A stretch of 64,000 bases of DNA from Cognatiluteimonas weifangensis (GCF_003416885.1 NZ_QVPD01000004.1:232087-296086); one strand, 5' to 3'; shown: positions 24,953-34,408, counted from the stretch's first letter. The notes: generated by a model not told the origin, from the sequence alone. Program-made: numbers and translations.

Positions 24953-25202
24953 CGCCGCGGCAGCGGCCGGCCTTCCCTGCCCACGCCCACGGAACCCGGC
25001 CCGTCCCTTCTCCCCGCCTGCGGGGAGAGGGTGCCCGAAGGGCGGATGAGGGGTGCCGCTTTTACAGCGCGCAGGCGCGCCGCGGCAGCGGCCGGCCTTC
25101 CCTGCCCGCGCCCACGGAACCCGGCCCGTCCCTTCTCCCCGCCTGCGGGGAGAAGGTGCCCGAAGGGCGGATGAGGGGTGCCGCTTTTGCAGCGCCGGTA
25201 CG
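24953..25202. repeat. Imperfect tandem duplication, about 125-bp unit
   Basis: Two near-identical units start at 24953 and 25078 (period 125 bp). Each contains CGGCAGCGGCCGGCCTTCCC, a short hairpin CCCCGCCTGCGGGG, and the element GCCCGAAGGGCGGATGAGGG followed by GTGCCGCTTTT. The units differ at only a few positions (for example GAGAGGG against GAGAAGG). It fills the gap between smpB and the convergent kinase gene, and the hairpin plus T-run may act as a bidirectional terminator. Confidence 0.8.
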
Positions 25203-25209
25203 CCCGCCC

Positions 25210-27402
25210 TCACACCTCGTCGGGCGCCTGCGCCGGCAGCGTGAACCGGAACGTGGCGCCCGCATCGACGGCGCCCTCGGCGTGGACTTCGCCGCCATGG
25301 CGCTCGACGATGCGCTTGACCGTCGCCAGCCCGATGCCGTCGCCGGCGAACTGCTCCTGGCTGTGCAGGCGCTGGAACGGCCGGAACAGCTTGTCGGCGT
25401 ACTCCGCCGCGAACCCGGCGCCGTTGTCGCGCACGAAGAACGCGCCGTCGGCCTCGCGCCCGAACTCGATCCGGGCATCGGGGCGGTCGCGGGTGAACTT
25501 CCAGGCGTTGCCGAGCAGGTTCTGCAGCAGGTTGCGCACCAGGCTGGCGTCCCCGGTCGCCTGCAGTCCCGGCGCGATCTCGACTTCGACCGTGCGCCCG
25601 GGCTCGCCGGCGCGCAATTCGGCGAGGATCTCCGCGGCCATGCGGCTCAGGTCCAGCGGCACCGGCTTGATCCCGCCGCGGCCCAGCCGCGCCATCTTCA
25701 GCAGCGCCTCGATCAGCGACCCCATGCGCGCGGCGGCGTTGCGCACCCGCGCCAGGTAGTCGCGCCCCTCCGCGCCGAGCGCGGCGCCGTAACGCTCCTC
25801 CAGCAGGCGGCTGAAACCGTCGATCGCGCGCAGCGGCGCACGCAGGTCGTGGGAGACGCCGTAGGCGAAGGATTCCAGCTCGCGGTTGGCCAGGGTCAGC
25901 TCGCGGGTGCGCGCCGCCACCCGCGCTTCCAGGGTGCGGTTGAGCGCCAGCACCTGGGCTTCGGCGCGCAGGCGGTCGGTGACATCCTCGACCTGCACCA
26001 GGCGGGTGATGTCCTGGCCGATGTTGCCCGGCACCGGCGAGAAGGTCAGCTGCGCCTGGCGCAGGCTGCCGTCGTCGCGCAGCAGGGTGCGGGTGCCGCG
26101 GTAGACACCCTCGCCGGCCGCCAGGTCGCGCTCGCGGCCGCGCTGAGGCTGGTCCGCGCCGTCGACGAAGTGGCCGTCGAAGGCCGTGCCCAGCAATTGC
26201 GCGCGGGTGCGGCCGAGGATCCGCGCCAGCGAGGGATTGAGATCGACGATGTGGCCGGCATGGTCCAGCAGCGCCTTGCCGATGGCCGAGTATTCCATCG
26301 CGCTGCGGAAGCGCAGCTCGCTGCGGCGGTAGGATTCGGTCATGCGCGCGGCCAGGCGCTCGGCCCGCAACTGGGTGCGCGCCAGCACCAGCGCGATCCC
26401 GAACAGCAGCAGCGAAGCCAGCATGCCCACCGCCAGGGTCGTGCGCAGCCCGGTCATCCGCGCATCGATCGCCGCCCACGGCTCGGACGAGAAATCCAGC
26501 CGCCAGCGCCGGCCATAGGCCTCCAGCGTGGTGCTCTTGGCGAACGCCGGCGCCCCCGCGGGGGGCGGATCGGCGTACAGCAGCTCCTCGCCGGCGGTGA
26601 CGTCGACGATCCGCAGTCCCGGACGGTAGGCGACCTTGTCCAGCGTGGCATCGACGAAGCCGGGCACCCGCAACGGGCTGTAGACCCAGCCCTGCATCGA
26701 CTCGCGCCGCGCCGCGATGCTGCCAGGATGGTCGCCGGCACGGTAGACCGGCAGGAACAGCAGCAGCGCCGGCCCCGGCTTGCCGTCGTCGCGCACCAGC
26801 TGCACCCGGCCGCTCATGCGCGGCCGGCCGCTGTCGCGGGCGGCCGCCATCGCCTCCTGCCGCACCGGGTCGGAATACATGTCGTAACCGATGGTGGCGA
26901 GGTTCTCGCGGGTCCTGGGATCCATGTACAGGACCGCGCCGTAGCGCTCGCGCACGCCATGCGGCCATACGCTGAACAGGCCCTCGCCGCTGTCGCGCAT
27001 CAGCTGCTGCAGGGCCGACAGCTGCACCGCGGTGGCGTAGTTGGCGAAGCCCAGGCCCACCAGTTCGGGATAGCGCGTGCGCAGGTTCAGGCCATCGACG
27101 TAATCCTGCCATTGCCTGCGGCTGGGGCGCGCCACCGAGGCGAACAGCGCGACCCCGCCGCGGGCCACCAGTTCGTAAGTGGCCAGGCGCTGGGCCAGCT
27201 GGGCCGAGGTCTCGTCCACGCGCGCGGCGAATTCGGCTTCGGCGGCCTGCACTTCGCGGGCATGGGCGTTGCGCCAGTACAGGAACACCAGCACCAGGGA
27301 AGCCGCCAGCACCAGCCCGGCCAGCACGTAGCCGCCCCGGGCACTGGCGGGAATGCGCGGATCGGTGTCGTCGGCCGGAGTCTGCCGCATGGTCGGGAGC
27401 AT
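25210..27402 (-). CDS. CHASE-PAS membrane sensor histidine kinase
   Basis: A 730-residue inner-membrane sensor kinase with unknown signal and partner. One N-terminal transmembrane helix (about 26-43) is followed by a periplasmic CHASE domain (about 80-255, with IGYDMYSDPVRQEAMAAA) and a second helix (about 318-341). A PAS domain covers about 360-480 and a HisKA/HATPase_c module follows, with phospho-accepting His at about 518 (SFAYGVSHDLRAPL) and the ATP lid region GDGIGLATVKRIVERHGG. No cognate response regulator is adjacent, so it is an orphan in this window. The start at 27402 has no clear ribosome-binding site; 27390 is an alternative. Confidence 0.9.
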   Translation of the reverse strand: MLPTMRQTPADDTDPRIPASARGGYVLAGLVLAASLVLVFLYWRNAHAREVQAAEAEFAARVDETSAQLAQRLATYELVARGGVALFASVARPSRRQWQDYVDGLNLRTRYPELVGLGFANYATAVQLSALQQLMRDSGEGLFSVWPHGVRERYGAVLYMDPRTRENLATIGYDMYSDPVRQEAMAAARDSGRPRMSGRVQLVRDDGKPGPALLLFLPVYRAGDHPGSIAARRESMQGWVYSPLRVPGFVDATLDKVAYRPGLRIVDVTAGEELLYADPPPAGAPAFAKSTTLEAYGRRWRLDFSSEPWAAIDARMTGLRTTLAVGMLASLLLFGIALVLARTQLRAERLAARMTESYRRSELRFRSAMEYSAIGKALLDHAGHIVDLNPSLARILGRTRAQLLGTAFDGHFVDGADQPQRGRERDLAAGEGVYRGTRTLLRDDGSLRQAQLTFSPVPGNIGQDITRLVQVEDVTDRLRAEAQVLALNRTLEARVAARTRELTLANRELESFAYGVSHDLRAPLRAIDGFSRLLEERYGAALGAEGRDYLARVRNAAARMGSLIEALLKMARLGRGGIKPVPLDLSRMAAEILAELRAGEPGRTVEVEIAPGLQATGDASLVRNLLQNLLGNAWKFTRDRPDARIEFGREADGAFFVRDNGAGFAAEYADKLFRPFQRLHSQEQFAGDGIGLATVKRIVERHGGEVHAEGAVDAGATFRFTLPAQAPDEV

Positions 27403-27460
27403 AGCCGCTGGCGGCCGGCCGCGCCGGGTGAACCGCCCCTGCACCGCCGCCCCGGCGCCC

Positions 27461-27488
27461 TTGCGCCCCCCCTGCCCGCCCCTATACT
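27461..27488 (+). promoter_or_regulatory. Candidate sigma-70 promoter of ssrA
   Basis: TTGCGC (27461-27466) and TATACT (27483-27488) are separated by 16 bp and sit about 30 nt upstream of the mature tmRNA 5' end. This spacing suits a constitutive promoter giving a short 5' leader that is trimmed by RNase P. Confidence 0.65.
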
Positions 27489-27516
27489 GGCGGCGTCGGC
27501 GACATCGACGCTTCCC

Positions 27517-27871
<355 letters not shown>

Positions 27872-27877
27872 ACAACA

Positions 27878-27907
27878 AAACCCCAGCCGTTCCCGGTTGG
27901 GGTTTTT
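27878..27907 (+). terminator. Rho-independent terminator of ssrA
   Basis: AACCCCAGCCG pairs with CGGTTGGGGTT (one G-T wobble) around a short TTCC-type loop, and is followed by TTTTTC. It starts 7 nt after the CCA end of tmRNA. Confidence 0.9.
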
Positions 27908-28085
27908 CTTGCCCGGCGATCATGTCGGGCGCGCGTGGCCAGGTCGACCAGCCGGCTCACGAAACTGGCGTCGCCCCGCCCGCGTGGCGGCTGCCCGGGC
28001 GACGTCGCCAGCTTCGATCCAGGCAGGGCCGGCCAGCCGCAGCGGCCCGCGCAGCGCCGATCCTGCAGATCCGGCCCCGCGCCGC

Positions 28086-28649
28086 TCAGGCCGCCTGCGG
28101 CATCAGTCCGCGCTGCATCAACCCGCGGGCGAGGAACAGTTCGACCCGCTCCAGCGGGATGCGGTCGCCGGCGTCGCTGCCGTAATAGGTTTCGACGATG
28201 CGGCCGTGCTCGTCGATCAGGAAATCCGCCGGCATCAGGTTGTTGGTCTTGAGTCCGGCCAGGCCGACCATGCGCAGCCCGCGGATCAGGGTCGGCAGCC
28301 GCAGCAGCACCGCCTTGAACTTGCGCCAGCGCGAGCTCTGGATGCCGAACCGCGCGTGCGAGGCGCCGGTCGGGTCGGCGGCGATGCGGAACGGCCGCGG
28401 GTGGCGGGCGACGAAGCGCAGCACCTCGGCCTGCGAGGACCCGAACACCGCGACGATGTCCAGCCCCAGCGCCGCCAGGGCCTGGTGGTGCTGGGTGAGC
28501 TCGTAGACGCGGAAATTGCAGAACGGGCACGCCGCGTCGCGGAAGAACGACAGCAGCGTGCGGTGGCCATTGCCGCCGATCCGGATCGGCTGGCCGTAGA
28601 TGTCCACCAGGTCCAGCGCCGGCACGGGCGCGGGTGCGAGCAGTCTCAT
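28086..28649 (-). CDS. Peroxiredoxin-like (AhpC/TSA, thioredoxin-fold) protein
   Basis: A 187-residue soluble protein with a thioredoxin fold. The N-terminal half resembles AhpC/TSA proteins: LDLVDIYGQPIRIGGNGHRTL, SFFRDAACPFCNFRVYEL, in which a CPFC pair stands at the redox-active position. The later half has FRIAADPTGASHARFGI and MPADFLIDEHGRIVETYYG. A peroxidase or thiol-disulfide role is likely but the substrate is unknown. The ATG at 28649 is the first in the frame that suits the fold. It stands alone; the 291 bp upstream, before the diguanylate cyclase gene, shows no gene. Confidence 0.8.
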   Translation of the reverse strand: MRLLAPAPVPALDLVDIYGQPIRIGGNGHRTLLSFFRDAACPFCNFRVYELTQHHQALAALGLDIVAVFGSSQAEVLRFVARHPRPFRIAADPTGASHARFGIQSSRWRKFKAVLLRLPTLIRGLRMVGLAGLKTNNLMPADFLIDEHGRIVETYYGSDAGDRIPLERVELFLARGLMQRGLMPQAA

Positions 28650-28940
28650 GACAGTCCCCCAGGTTGCGGTCACGGGGTCACTGTCGCAGCCCTGCTGCAA
28701 ATCACCATATCCGCATGTGTAAAGGTTTGCGTGCCTGTTCACGCCTGCGCACAGCCCGAAGCCCGGATGAGCGTGGCGGGCCTGCGACTGCCAGCGCAGG
28801 TCCTGCGCGGCCCTGCGCCGCCGACACCGCACCCCACGCCGACGCATCCGACCGCCGGGCCCGTCGGGGCAGCTGGCATCGCCGCCGCGCGGCACTTGCG
28901 CTGCGCCGCGCCGTCGCCCGGCCTGCCGCGGCCGCGCGGC

Positions 28941-30098
28941 TCAGGCCACGTGGGTCCGGTTGCGGCCCGCCGCCTTGGCCGCATACAGGGCCTGGTCGGA
29001 GCGGGTGACCACGCGTCCGGGCAGCGTCTCCCCGCGCAGCACCGCCACCCCCAGGCTCACGGTCACCGGCAGCGGACCGGCGCTGGTGTCGATCGGCTGC
29101 CCGGCGATGGCTTCGCGCAGTTTCTCGGCGGTCTCGAACGCCTGGGTCTCGTTCGCCCCGCGCAGCAACAGCAGGAATTCCTCGCCGCCCCAGCGCCCCA
29201 GGCGGTCGTCGGCGCGCAGCGCCGCCCGCATGCGTCGCGCCACCTCGCGCAGCACCTCGTCGCCGACGTCGTGGCCGTAGGTGTCGTTGACCCGCTTGAA
29301 GCGGTCCAGGTCGGCCATCGCCACCGCATAGCTGCCGGCATGGCGCTGCGCGTGGGCGTGCTCGCCCTGCAGCGCGTCTTCCAGGGCGCGGCGGTTGTCC
29401 AGCCCGGTCAGCGCGTCGGTGAGCGCGTGGGCTTCCAGCTGGCGCTCGCTGAGGAAGGTGCGCACGCGCTCGTCGTGCAGCATGCGCGCGATCACCATGC
29501 CGATCGCCACCGCCAGCACCGGGTATAGGGTGGCGTCGACCAGCAGGCGCAGCGGCTGTCCGCTGCGGGCCAGCAGCGCCATCGCCAGCAGCAGCGCCGG
29601 GACGTAGACCCACGCCGCATCGTGGCGCCCGCCGGCGCACAGCACCGACACCGCGACGATGGCGATGGTGAGCGCAGCCGATGCCGCATGCAGATGGCCG
29701 CTGCCGTCGGGAAAGTGGTAGACCACCATCCACCAGGCGCTGACCACGGTGACCAGGGCCAGCCCGGCCCCGGCGGTGCGCGTATGCCATTGCCGCCGGC
29801 CGCGATGGCGCACGAGCAGCAGCGTCAGCGCCAGCAGCACCGCCGGCGCGCGGATGGCCGCGTGCATCCACGCATCGCGGCTGACGCTGGGATCCAGCAG
29901 GTACTCGGCCAGCTGCAGCAGCGGAAACACCACCAGCACCACCCGCGCGCCGGCGTCGACCACCGACCAGCCGTACCAGCGCCCGTAGTCGCGGAAGGCG
30001 TCCTGCAGCGACGGCGGCACCTGCGCGAGGATCGACCCGCTGCGGTCGCGCGCAAGACTGGCTGCATTCACGACGTCGCGCGTGGCATCTGCTGGCAT
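28941..30098 (-). CDS. Membrane diguanylate cyclase (GGDEF)
   Basis: This protein makes c-di-GMP from two GTP. It has 385 residues. An N-terminal membrane part of about six helices (about 45-215) is followed by a GGDEF domain (about 225-385) with an intact active site RWGGEEFLLLLRG and the metal/substrate residues of MADLDRFKRVNDTYGHDVGD. No RxxD inhibitory site is evident before GGEEF. The start at 30098 (MPADATRDVV) has GGAGG 8 nt upstream and is preferred over 30119. The membrane part is not a recognised sensor family to me. Confidence 0.92.
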   Translation of the reverse strand: MPADATRDVVNAASLARDRSGSILAQVPPSLQDAFRDYGRWYGWSVVDAGARVVLVVFPLLQLAEYLLDPSVSRDAWMHAAIRAPAVLLALTLLLVRHRGRRQWHTRTAGAGLALVTVVSAWWMVVYHFPDGSGHLHAASAALTIAIVAVSVLCAGGRHDAAWVYVPALLLAMALLARSGQPLRLLVDATLYPVLAVAIGMVIARMLHDERVRTFLSERQLEAHALTDALTGLDNRRALEDALQGEHAHAQRHAGSYAVAMADLDRFKRVNDTYGHDVGDEVLREVARRMRAALRADDRLGRWGGEEFLLLLRGANETQAFETAEKLREAIAGQPIDTSAGPLPVTVSLGVAVLRGETLPGRVVTRSDQALYAAKAAGRNRTHVA

Positions 30099-30164
30099 GG
30101 ACCCGCCTCCCGGCCGCAACCGCAGTGTGCCAGAGCGCGAAGGCGAATGGCGCTCCCGGGCGGC

Positions 30165-30533
30165 CTAGAACATCCCCAGCGCGTTCGGCGAATCCTTCGG
30201 GATCTCCTGCCCCAGGTCCCACAGCTCCGCGATCCGGCCGTCCACGAACCGCGCGATGTGCACCACCGCATACTCGGCACCGGTCCCCGCCCGAACGAGG
30301 TGCGACAGCACCGCCACCAGGTCGCCGCCATCGACCACCTGCTTCACCTCGAACGCCTTGTTCGGCTCCGCCGCCGCGCTGGCCTCCATCGCCCGCAGCA
30401 GCGACTCGCGGTCGCCCGGAAACCAGGCGTTGTGGTGCACGAAATCCGCCGCCACGTAGCGGTCGTAGGCTTCACGCACCTCGCCGCGCGCACACATCCG
30501 CAGGAAGGTGGTGGCGATGTCGGGGTTGTTCAT
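30165..30533 (-). CDS. SnoaL-like (NTF2 fold) protein
   Basis: A 122-residue protein with the NTF2-like SnoaL pattern: MNNPDIATTFLRMCARGEVREAY, FVHHNAWFPGDRESL, FEVKQVVDGGDLVAVLSHL and AVVHIARFVDGRIAELWDLGQ. Family members act as small cyclases, isomerases or binding proteins; the substrate here is unknown. It follows the DUF4199 gene on the same strand after 73 bp, and the two may be co-transcribed. Confidence 0.85.
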   Translation of the reverse strand: MNNPDIATTFLRMCARGEVREAYDRYVAADFVHHNAWFPGDRESLLRAMEASAAAEPNKAFEVKQVVDGGDLVAVLSHLVRAGTGAEYAVVHIARFVDGRIAELWDLGQEIPKDSPNALGMF

Positions 30534-30606
30534 GGCAGTCGCTCCGTCGGTGCATGGCGATCGATACGTCGGATACCGCATTCTCTGTTGGCCACCCATA
30601 TGGGCC

Positions 30607-31143
30607 TCACCCCCGCGCCGACAACCCCCGCGGATTGCGCAACACCGCCGCCGACACCAGCGACACCAGCACCCCGACGGGGAAGATCTCCGCGAACGTC
30701 ATCGGCAGCCGGAACAGCGGATCGGCGTACTGCAGCCGGAACGACTCCATCTGCGCGGTGAGCCTGGCGAGCGCGGCCGCGTCCGCACCGTCTGCCTTCG
30801 CCTGCGCGATCGCCGCGGTGGCGTAGTGGCCGGCAAAGTCGCCCACCACCGTGGCCTGCGCCAGCTCCCAGGCAAAGACGTAGAAGATCGCCGCGATCGC
30901 AGAAATCCCCAGCCCCAGGCCGAACGCCGGCCAGAAGCCGACTACCCCGCCGCGGTCCACGTCGCGATGGTGCTTGATGCCGACGAACACCGCGCTCAGC
31001 GCCACCAGCATGCTCAGGTAGCCCAACGCCATGCCGAGCCAGCCGTGCGGCATGTCGCCGCGGAACGCCAGCAGGGTGCCCCACATGCCGGCGGCCACCA
31101 CCAGCCCCGCGATCACGCCGTACTTCAGGATGTTGTGCCTCAT
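30607..31143 (-). CDS. DUF4199 membrane protein
   Basis: A 178-residue integral membrane protein of the DUF4199 family. Four hydrophobic helices are visible: ILKYGVIAGLVVAAGMWGTLL, LGMALGYLSMLVALSAVFVGI, FGLGLGISAIAAIFYVFAW and MTFAEIFPVGVLVSLVSAAV near the C-terminus. Function is unknown. It lies just outside the AT-richer island and transcribes away from it; 207 bp of AT-richer sequence without a visible gene separates it from the MazG-like gene. Confidence 0.82.
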   Translation of the reverse strand: MRHNILKYGVIAGLVVAAGMWGTLLAFRGDMPHGWLGMALGYLSMLVALSAVFVGIKHHRDVDRGGVVGFWPAFGLGLGISAIAAIFYVFAWELAQATVVGDFAGHYATAAIAQAKADGADAAALARLTAQMESFRLQYADPLFRLPMTFAEIFPVGVLVSLVSAAVLRNPRGLSARG

Positions 31144-31350
31144 GGACCTACCCTCCTGCAGTGAAAGGCGCAGCGCTACATCTCGGATGCGGCCCCGGGA
31201 ACACGTGCCGTTTCATCCGCTTACGCCGGTATTTCGATTCATTCGCCGACACGTGCTTCGACAAAATGTCCCTGAGACCCCGCACTTCCTCTCGATGGGA
31301 CGCGGGAAACACTGTGGTCGGTAAAGTCTTCCCGAAGCGAAAAGGATGGA

Positions 31351-31701
31351 TCAGAAATCAAATTGATCGTACTTTTTGGCAGATCCACGCGCCTTTTCGA
31401 CAGGGTAATGTTGCCCATTCAATTCAAGCTTGTCCGCCACCGCTTTCTCGAGATCAATTCCCATGTCATGGACGAGATAACTGACAAGAATCACGATATC
31501 CGCAATCTCTCGCGCAATATCCATTTTCTTTTCACGCGTAATGTCAAGAATCTGGTCGTCTCGCGCCCACTGGGTGAACTCGGCCAACTCGGCAGCTTCT
31601 AGGGCGATCGAGGTCGAAAGCGTCCGCAGGTTGTGGAACTGTTCCCACTCCCGCTCCGCACGGAATTCAAGCAACTTCGTCTTTAGCTTGTCGCTGATCA
31701 T
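31351..31701 (-). CDS. MazG-like nucleotide pyrophosphohydrolase
   Basis: An all-alpha NTP pyrophosphohydrolase of 116 residues, similar to the RS21-C6/dCTPase group of MazG-like enzymes that convert (d)NTPs to (d)NMPs and pyrophosphate. The metal-binding acidic pattern is visible: STSIALEAAELAEFTQW (ExxE) and KMDIAREIADIVILVSYL (ExxD). The ATG is 2 nt after the stop of the upstream HNH gene, so the two form an operon. GC content is clearly lower than in the surrounding genes, which suggests acquisition by transfer. The nucleotide substrate cannot be predicted. Confidence 0.88.
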   Translation of the reverse strand: MISDKLKTKLLEFRAEREWEQFHNLRTLSTSIALEAAELAEFTQWARDDQILDITREKKMDIAREIADIVILVSYLVHDMGIDLEKAVADKLELNGQHYPVEKARGSAKKYDQFDF

Positions 31702-31703
31702 TC

Positions 31704-32618
31704 CTACTCCACGAATCTGTTCTCGTTGTGCCAGCGCAGATAAGCGGCATTCGGATGGTCGATGCTTTCCAGCGGTAAGGCCGCGAGTGTCTGGCCATGC
31801 AGGCGGTAGTACGCCTTGCCATTGAAATACCGGTCGCGGATCCGCCCGCTTACGCGCACCTTGAGGTCGGGTTCGACAGTCACCAGCCCGGCATCGAAGA
31901 GCTTGTGGAAATCCGAGCGCAGAAGCATCCCATTGCTGATGTGATGAACCGGCTCGATGGAATAGGGCTTGATGTGCGCAGCCTCGAGGACAGGCAGCGT
32001 ATGTTCCCCGGTAATGGCGCAGCGACGCTGGTAGGCATCAATGACCAAGGTGCGGAACGAGCCTTGCCCCAAACGGGCACGCTGCAGGAATGGCTTGCCG
32101 AATCCGCCTTGAGCTACTTCACTTTCGTCAGCTACCCATTGCCCGTTGGTGGCGGATTGCAAGTCGGCCAACAAACTCGCGCCGACCAACTCCGTGCTGT
32201 CGTACTTCTTTCCCACCATGATGTTGCGGTTGAACCTGTCTCCGACCTCGAACCACTGCTCGGGCCTGAGGTAGAACACATCCGTCAGCACTGTGCAGCC
32301 GATTTCCGTATCCAGGGAGGCTGGCTCGGCGCGGTGGCTACTGATCAAAGAGCACAGTTCGGACAGGCTCGACGCGCCGTTCTGCTGCTCGAAAACCTCC
32401 CATGCGGTAACCAGAGGCAATCGCGTGAAACGCACGAAGCGCCCGCCGCCGACCACGTGGTTGTGTGGCGCCTTGAGCTTGAACAGGAACAGTGTTCCTT
32501 CGGGCAGCCCCGTGAATGGAGCGCGGGCGGAGGGCTGCCAGAAATTGACTTCGTCGCTACGTGATCGCGCCACGTGGCGAAACCAGCGGTTATCGGTAAC
32601 GCCCAACCAAAACAGCAT
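31704..32618 (-). CDS. COG3440-type HNH restriction endonuclease
   Basis: A predicted nuclease of 304 residues. The C-terminal half has an HNH domain: LEAAHIKPYSIEPVHHISNG followed by RSDFHKLFDAGLVTV, which gives the two His and the Asn of the fold. The N-terminal half (about 1-120), with TLFLFKLKAPHNHVVGGG and LPLVTAWEVFEQQNGASSL, resembles the PUA/EVE-like reader domain of COG3440 restriction proteins. Such readers often recognise modified bases, but that is not shown here. The start MLFWLGVTDNRWF at 32618 has a strong GGAGGGG upstream; the longer open frame above it is not conserved. Low GC and operon with the MazG-like gene suggest a horizontally acquired defence unit. Confidence 0.85.
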   Translation of the reverse strand: MLFWLGVTDNRWFRHVARSRSDEVNFWQPSARAPFTGLPEGTLFLFKLKAPHNHVVGGGRFVRFTRLPLVTAWEVFEQQNGASSLSELCSLISSHRAEPASLDTEIGCTVLTDVFYLRPEQWFEVGDRFNRNIMVGKKYDSTELVGASLLADLQSATNGQWVADESEVAQGGFGKPFLQRARLGQGSFRTLVIDAYQRRCAITGEHTLPVLEAAHIKPYSIEPVHHISNGMLLRSDFHKLFDAGLVTVEPDLKVRVSGRIRDRYFNGKAYYRLHGQTLAALPLESIDHPNAAYLRWHNENRFVE

Positions 32619-32738
32619 CGTGGCCCCTCCCCCCTGCAATAGTGCCCGTAGTCGCCAAGTTGCACCAACTGTGGCTCCTCTCACGGTTCGCCCCAGTCTC
32701 TGTCTCTCCCCTTCACTGGGGCTGCTTTGCGCCATGTT

Positions 32739-32770
32739 CTCAAATTGAGTACAAATGTTCTCGAATTGAG
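32739..32770. promoter_or_regulatory. Tandem operator-like inverted repeats in divergent promoter
   Basis: CTCAAATTGAG (32739-32749) and CTCGAATTGAG (32760-32770) are 21 bp apart, centre to centre, or two helical turns. Each is preceded by ATGTT. The arms CTCAA/TTGAG are perfect in the first copy and have one mismatch in the second. They stand directly before the HTH gene start at 32773, between it and the divergent HNH-MazG operon, so a dimeric regulator could control both sides. Confidence 0.7.
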
Positions 32771-32772
32771 AC

Positions 32773-33126
32773 ATGAAATTACTCATCCACCACCTCCTGG
32801 GCGAAACCCGGACGGCGATCCTGGCCGCGCTGCTGTTGCGACCGGAGCGGCCGCTGCATGTGCGCGCGCTGGTGCGCATGACCGGCGCGTCGCCCGGCTC
32901 CCTCCACCGGGAACTCAAGGCGCTGGTGGCGTACGGCGTGCTCCGGCGCGAGGGCGTCGGGCGCCAGGTGTTCTATCAGGCCAATCCGGATTCTCCGGTG
33001 CTGCCCGAACTGACCGGTCTGATCCGCAAGACCGCGGGCCTGGTGCTGCGCGTGGCGCTGCTGCCGCCGGCGGACCGGATCGATGGCGCAGGAAGCGCAA
33101 CGTCAACGGCTATTCCGGCGAACTGA
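32773..33126 (+). pseudogene. Truncated HTH-nucleotidyltransferase (ArsR-like, MNT-type) protein
   Basis: The first 100 or so residues are a winged helix of the ArsR-like type found fused to a minimal nucleotidyltransferase: LGETRTAILAALLLRPERPL, TGASPGSLHRELKALVAYGV, GVGRQVFYQANPDSPVLPEL and a linker VALLPPADRID. In full-length relatives the sequence continues into a GS-type nucleotidyltransferase (FVYGS). Here it diverges immediately after PADRID and stops within 13 codons. The frame shared with the next remnant shows that a deletion probably removed the nucleotidyltransferase. The HTH part may still be a working repressor of its own promoter. Confidence 0.65.
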
Positions 33127-33227
33127 TGGAACCGGACGCGGTACGCGAATGCATCGCGCAAGCGGACAACCTGCTCGTGCGAACGGTCGCATGGCTGCAA
33201 GCCAACCGCCCCGATCTGCTGGCCTGA
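33084..33227 (+). pseudogene. C-terminal remnant of a HEPN-domain protein
   Basis: In a different frame from the HTH gene, this stretch reads RRKRNVNGYSGELMEPDAVR and then ECIAQADNLLVRTVAWLQANRPDLLA before a stop. It resembles the C-terminus of HEPN proteins that pair with MNT nucleotidyltransferases, where an R-K-R-N-x-x-x-Y motif precedes a final helix. The N-terminal helices are missing. A residual ATG at 33126 overlaps the HTH stop as TGATG and could produce a 33-residue peptide. I read the pair as a HTH-MNT/HEPN toxin-antitoxin locus collapsed by an internal deletion. Confidence 0.55.
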
Positions 33228-33320
33228 TCCGGTCGATCGCCTGCGCCGATCGGCAACATCGCATGACGGCAACAGGCCCTGGAGCATCATGGATGCGGCC
33301 GACGCACATCGGGAGGTGGC

Positions 33321-34226
<906 letters not shown>

Positions 34227-34408
34227 CGCGGCCGGGGGATCGGGACGTGGCCGCCCCGCGAACGCGGGATCCGGTGCCTTCGAGCCGTTGCCGACCGCTG
34301 GCGCAGGGCGGCTCCGCCGGCGTCTGCGGTCGGGGCCGCCCTGCGTCAGCCGCAAGCCGCTTTCGCGGGGACGGCGCGTGAAGGCTGGCCCGTGCGGGAT
34401 TCCCGCCG

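Noticed and set aside
27872..28085. Integration site or prophage remnant at the 3' end of ssrA
   Set aside because: No integrase and no repeat of the tmRNA 3' end are found. The sequence is a terminator followed by ordinary GC-rich spacer.
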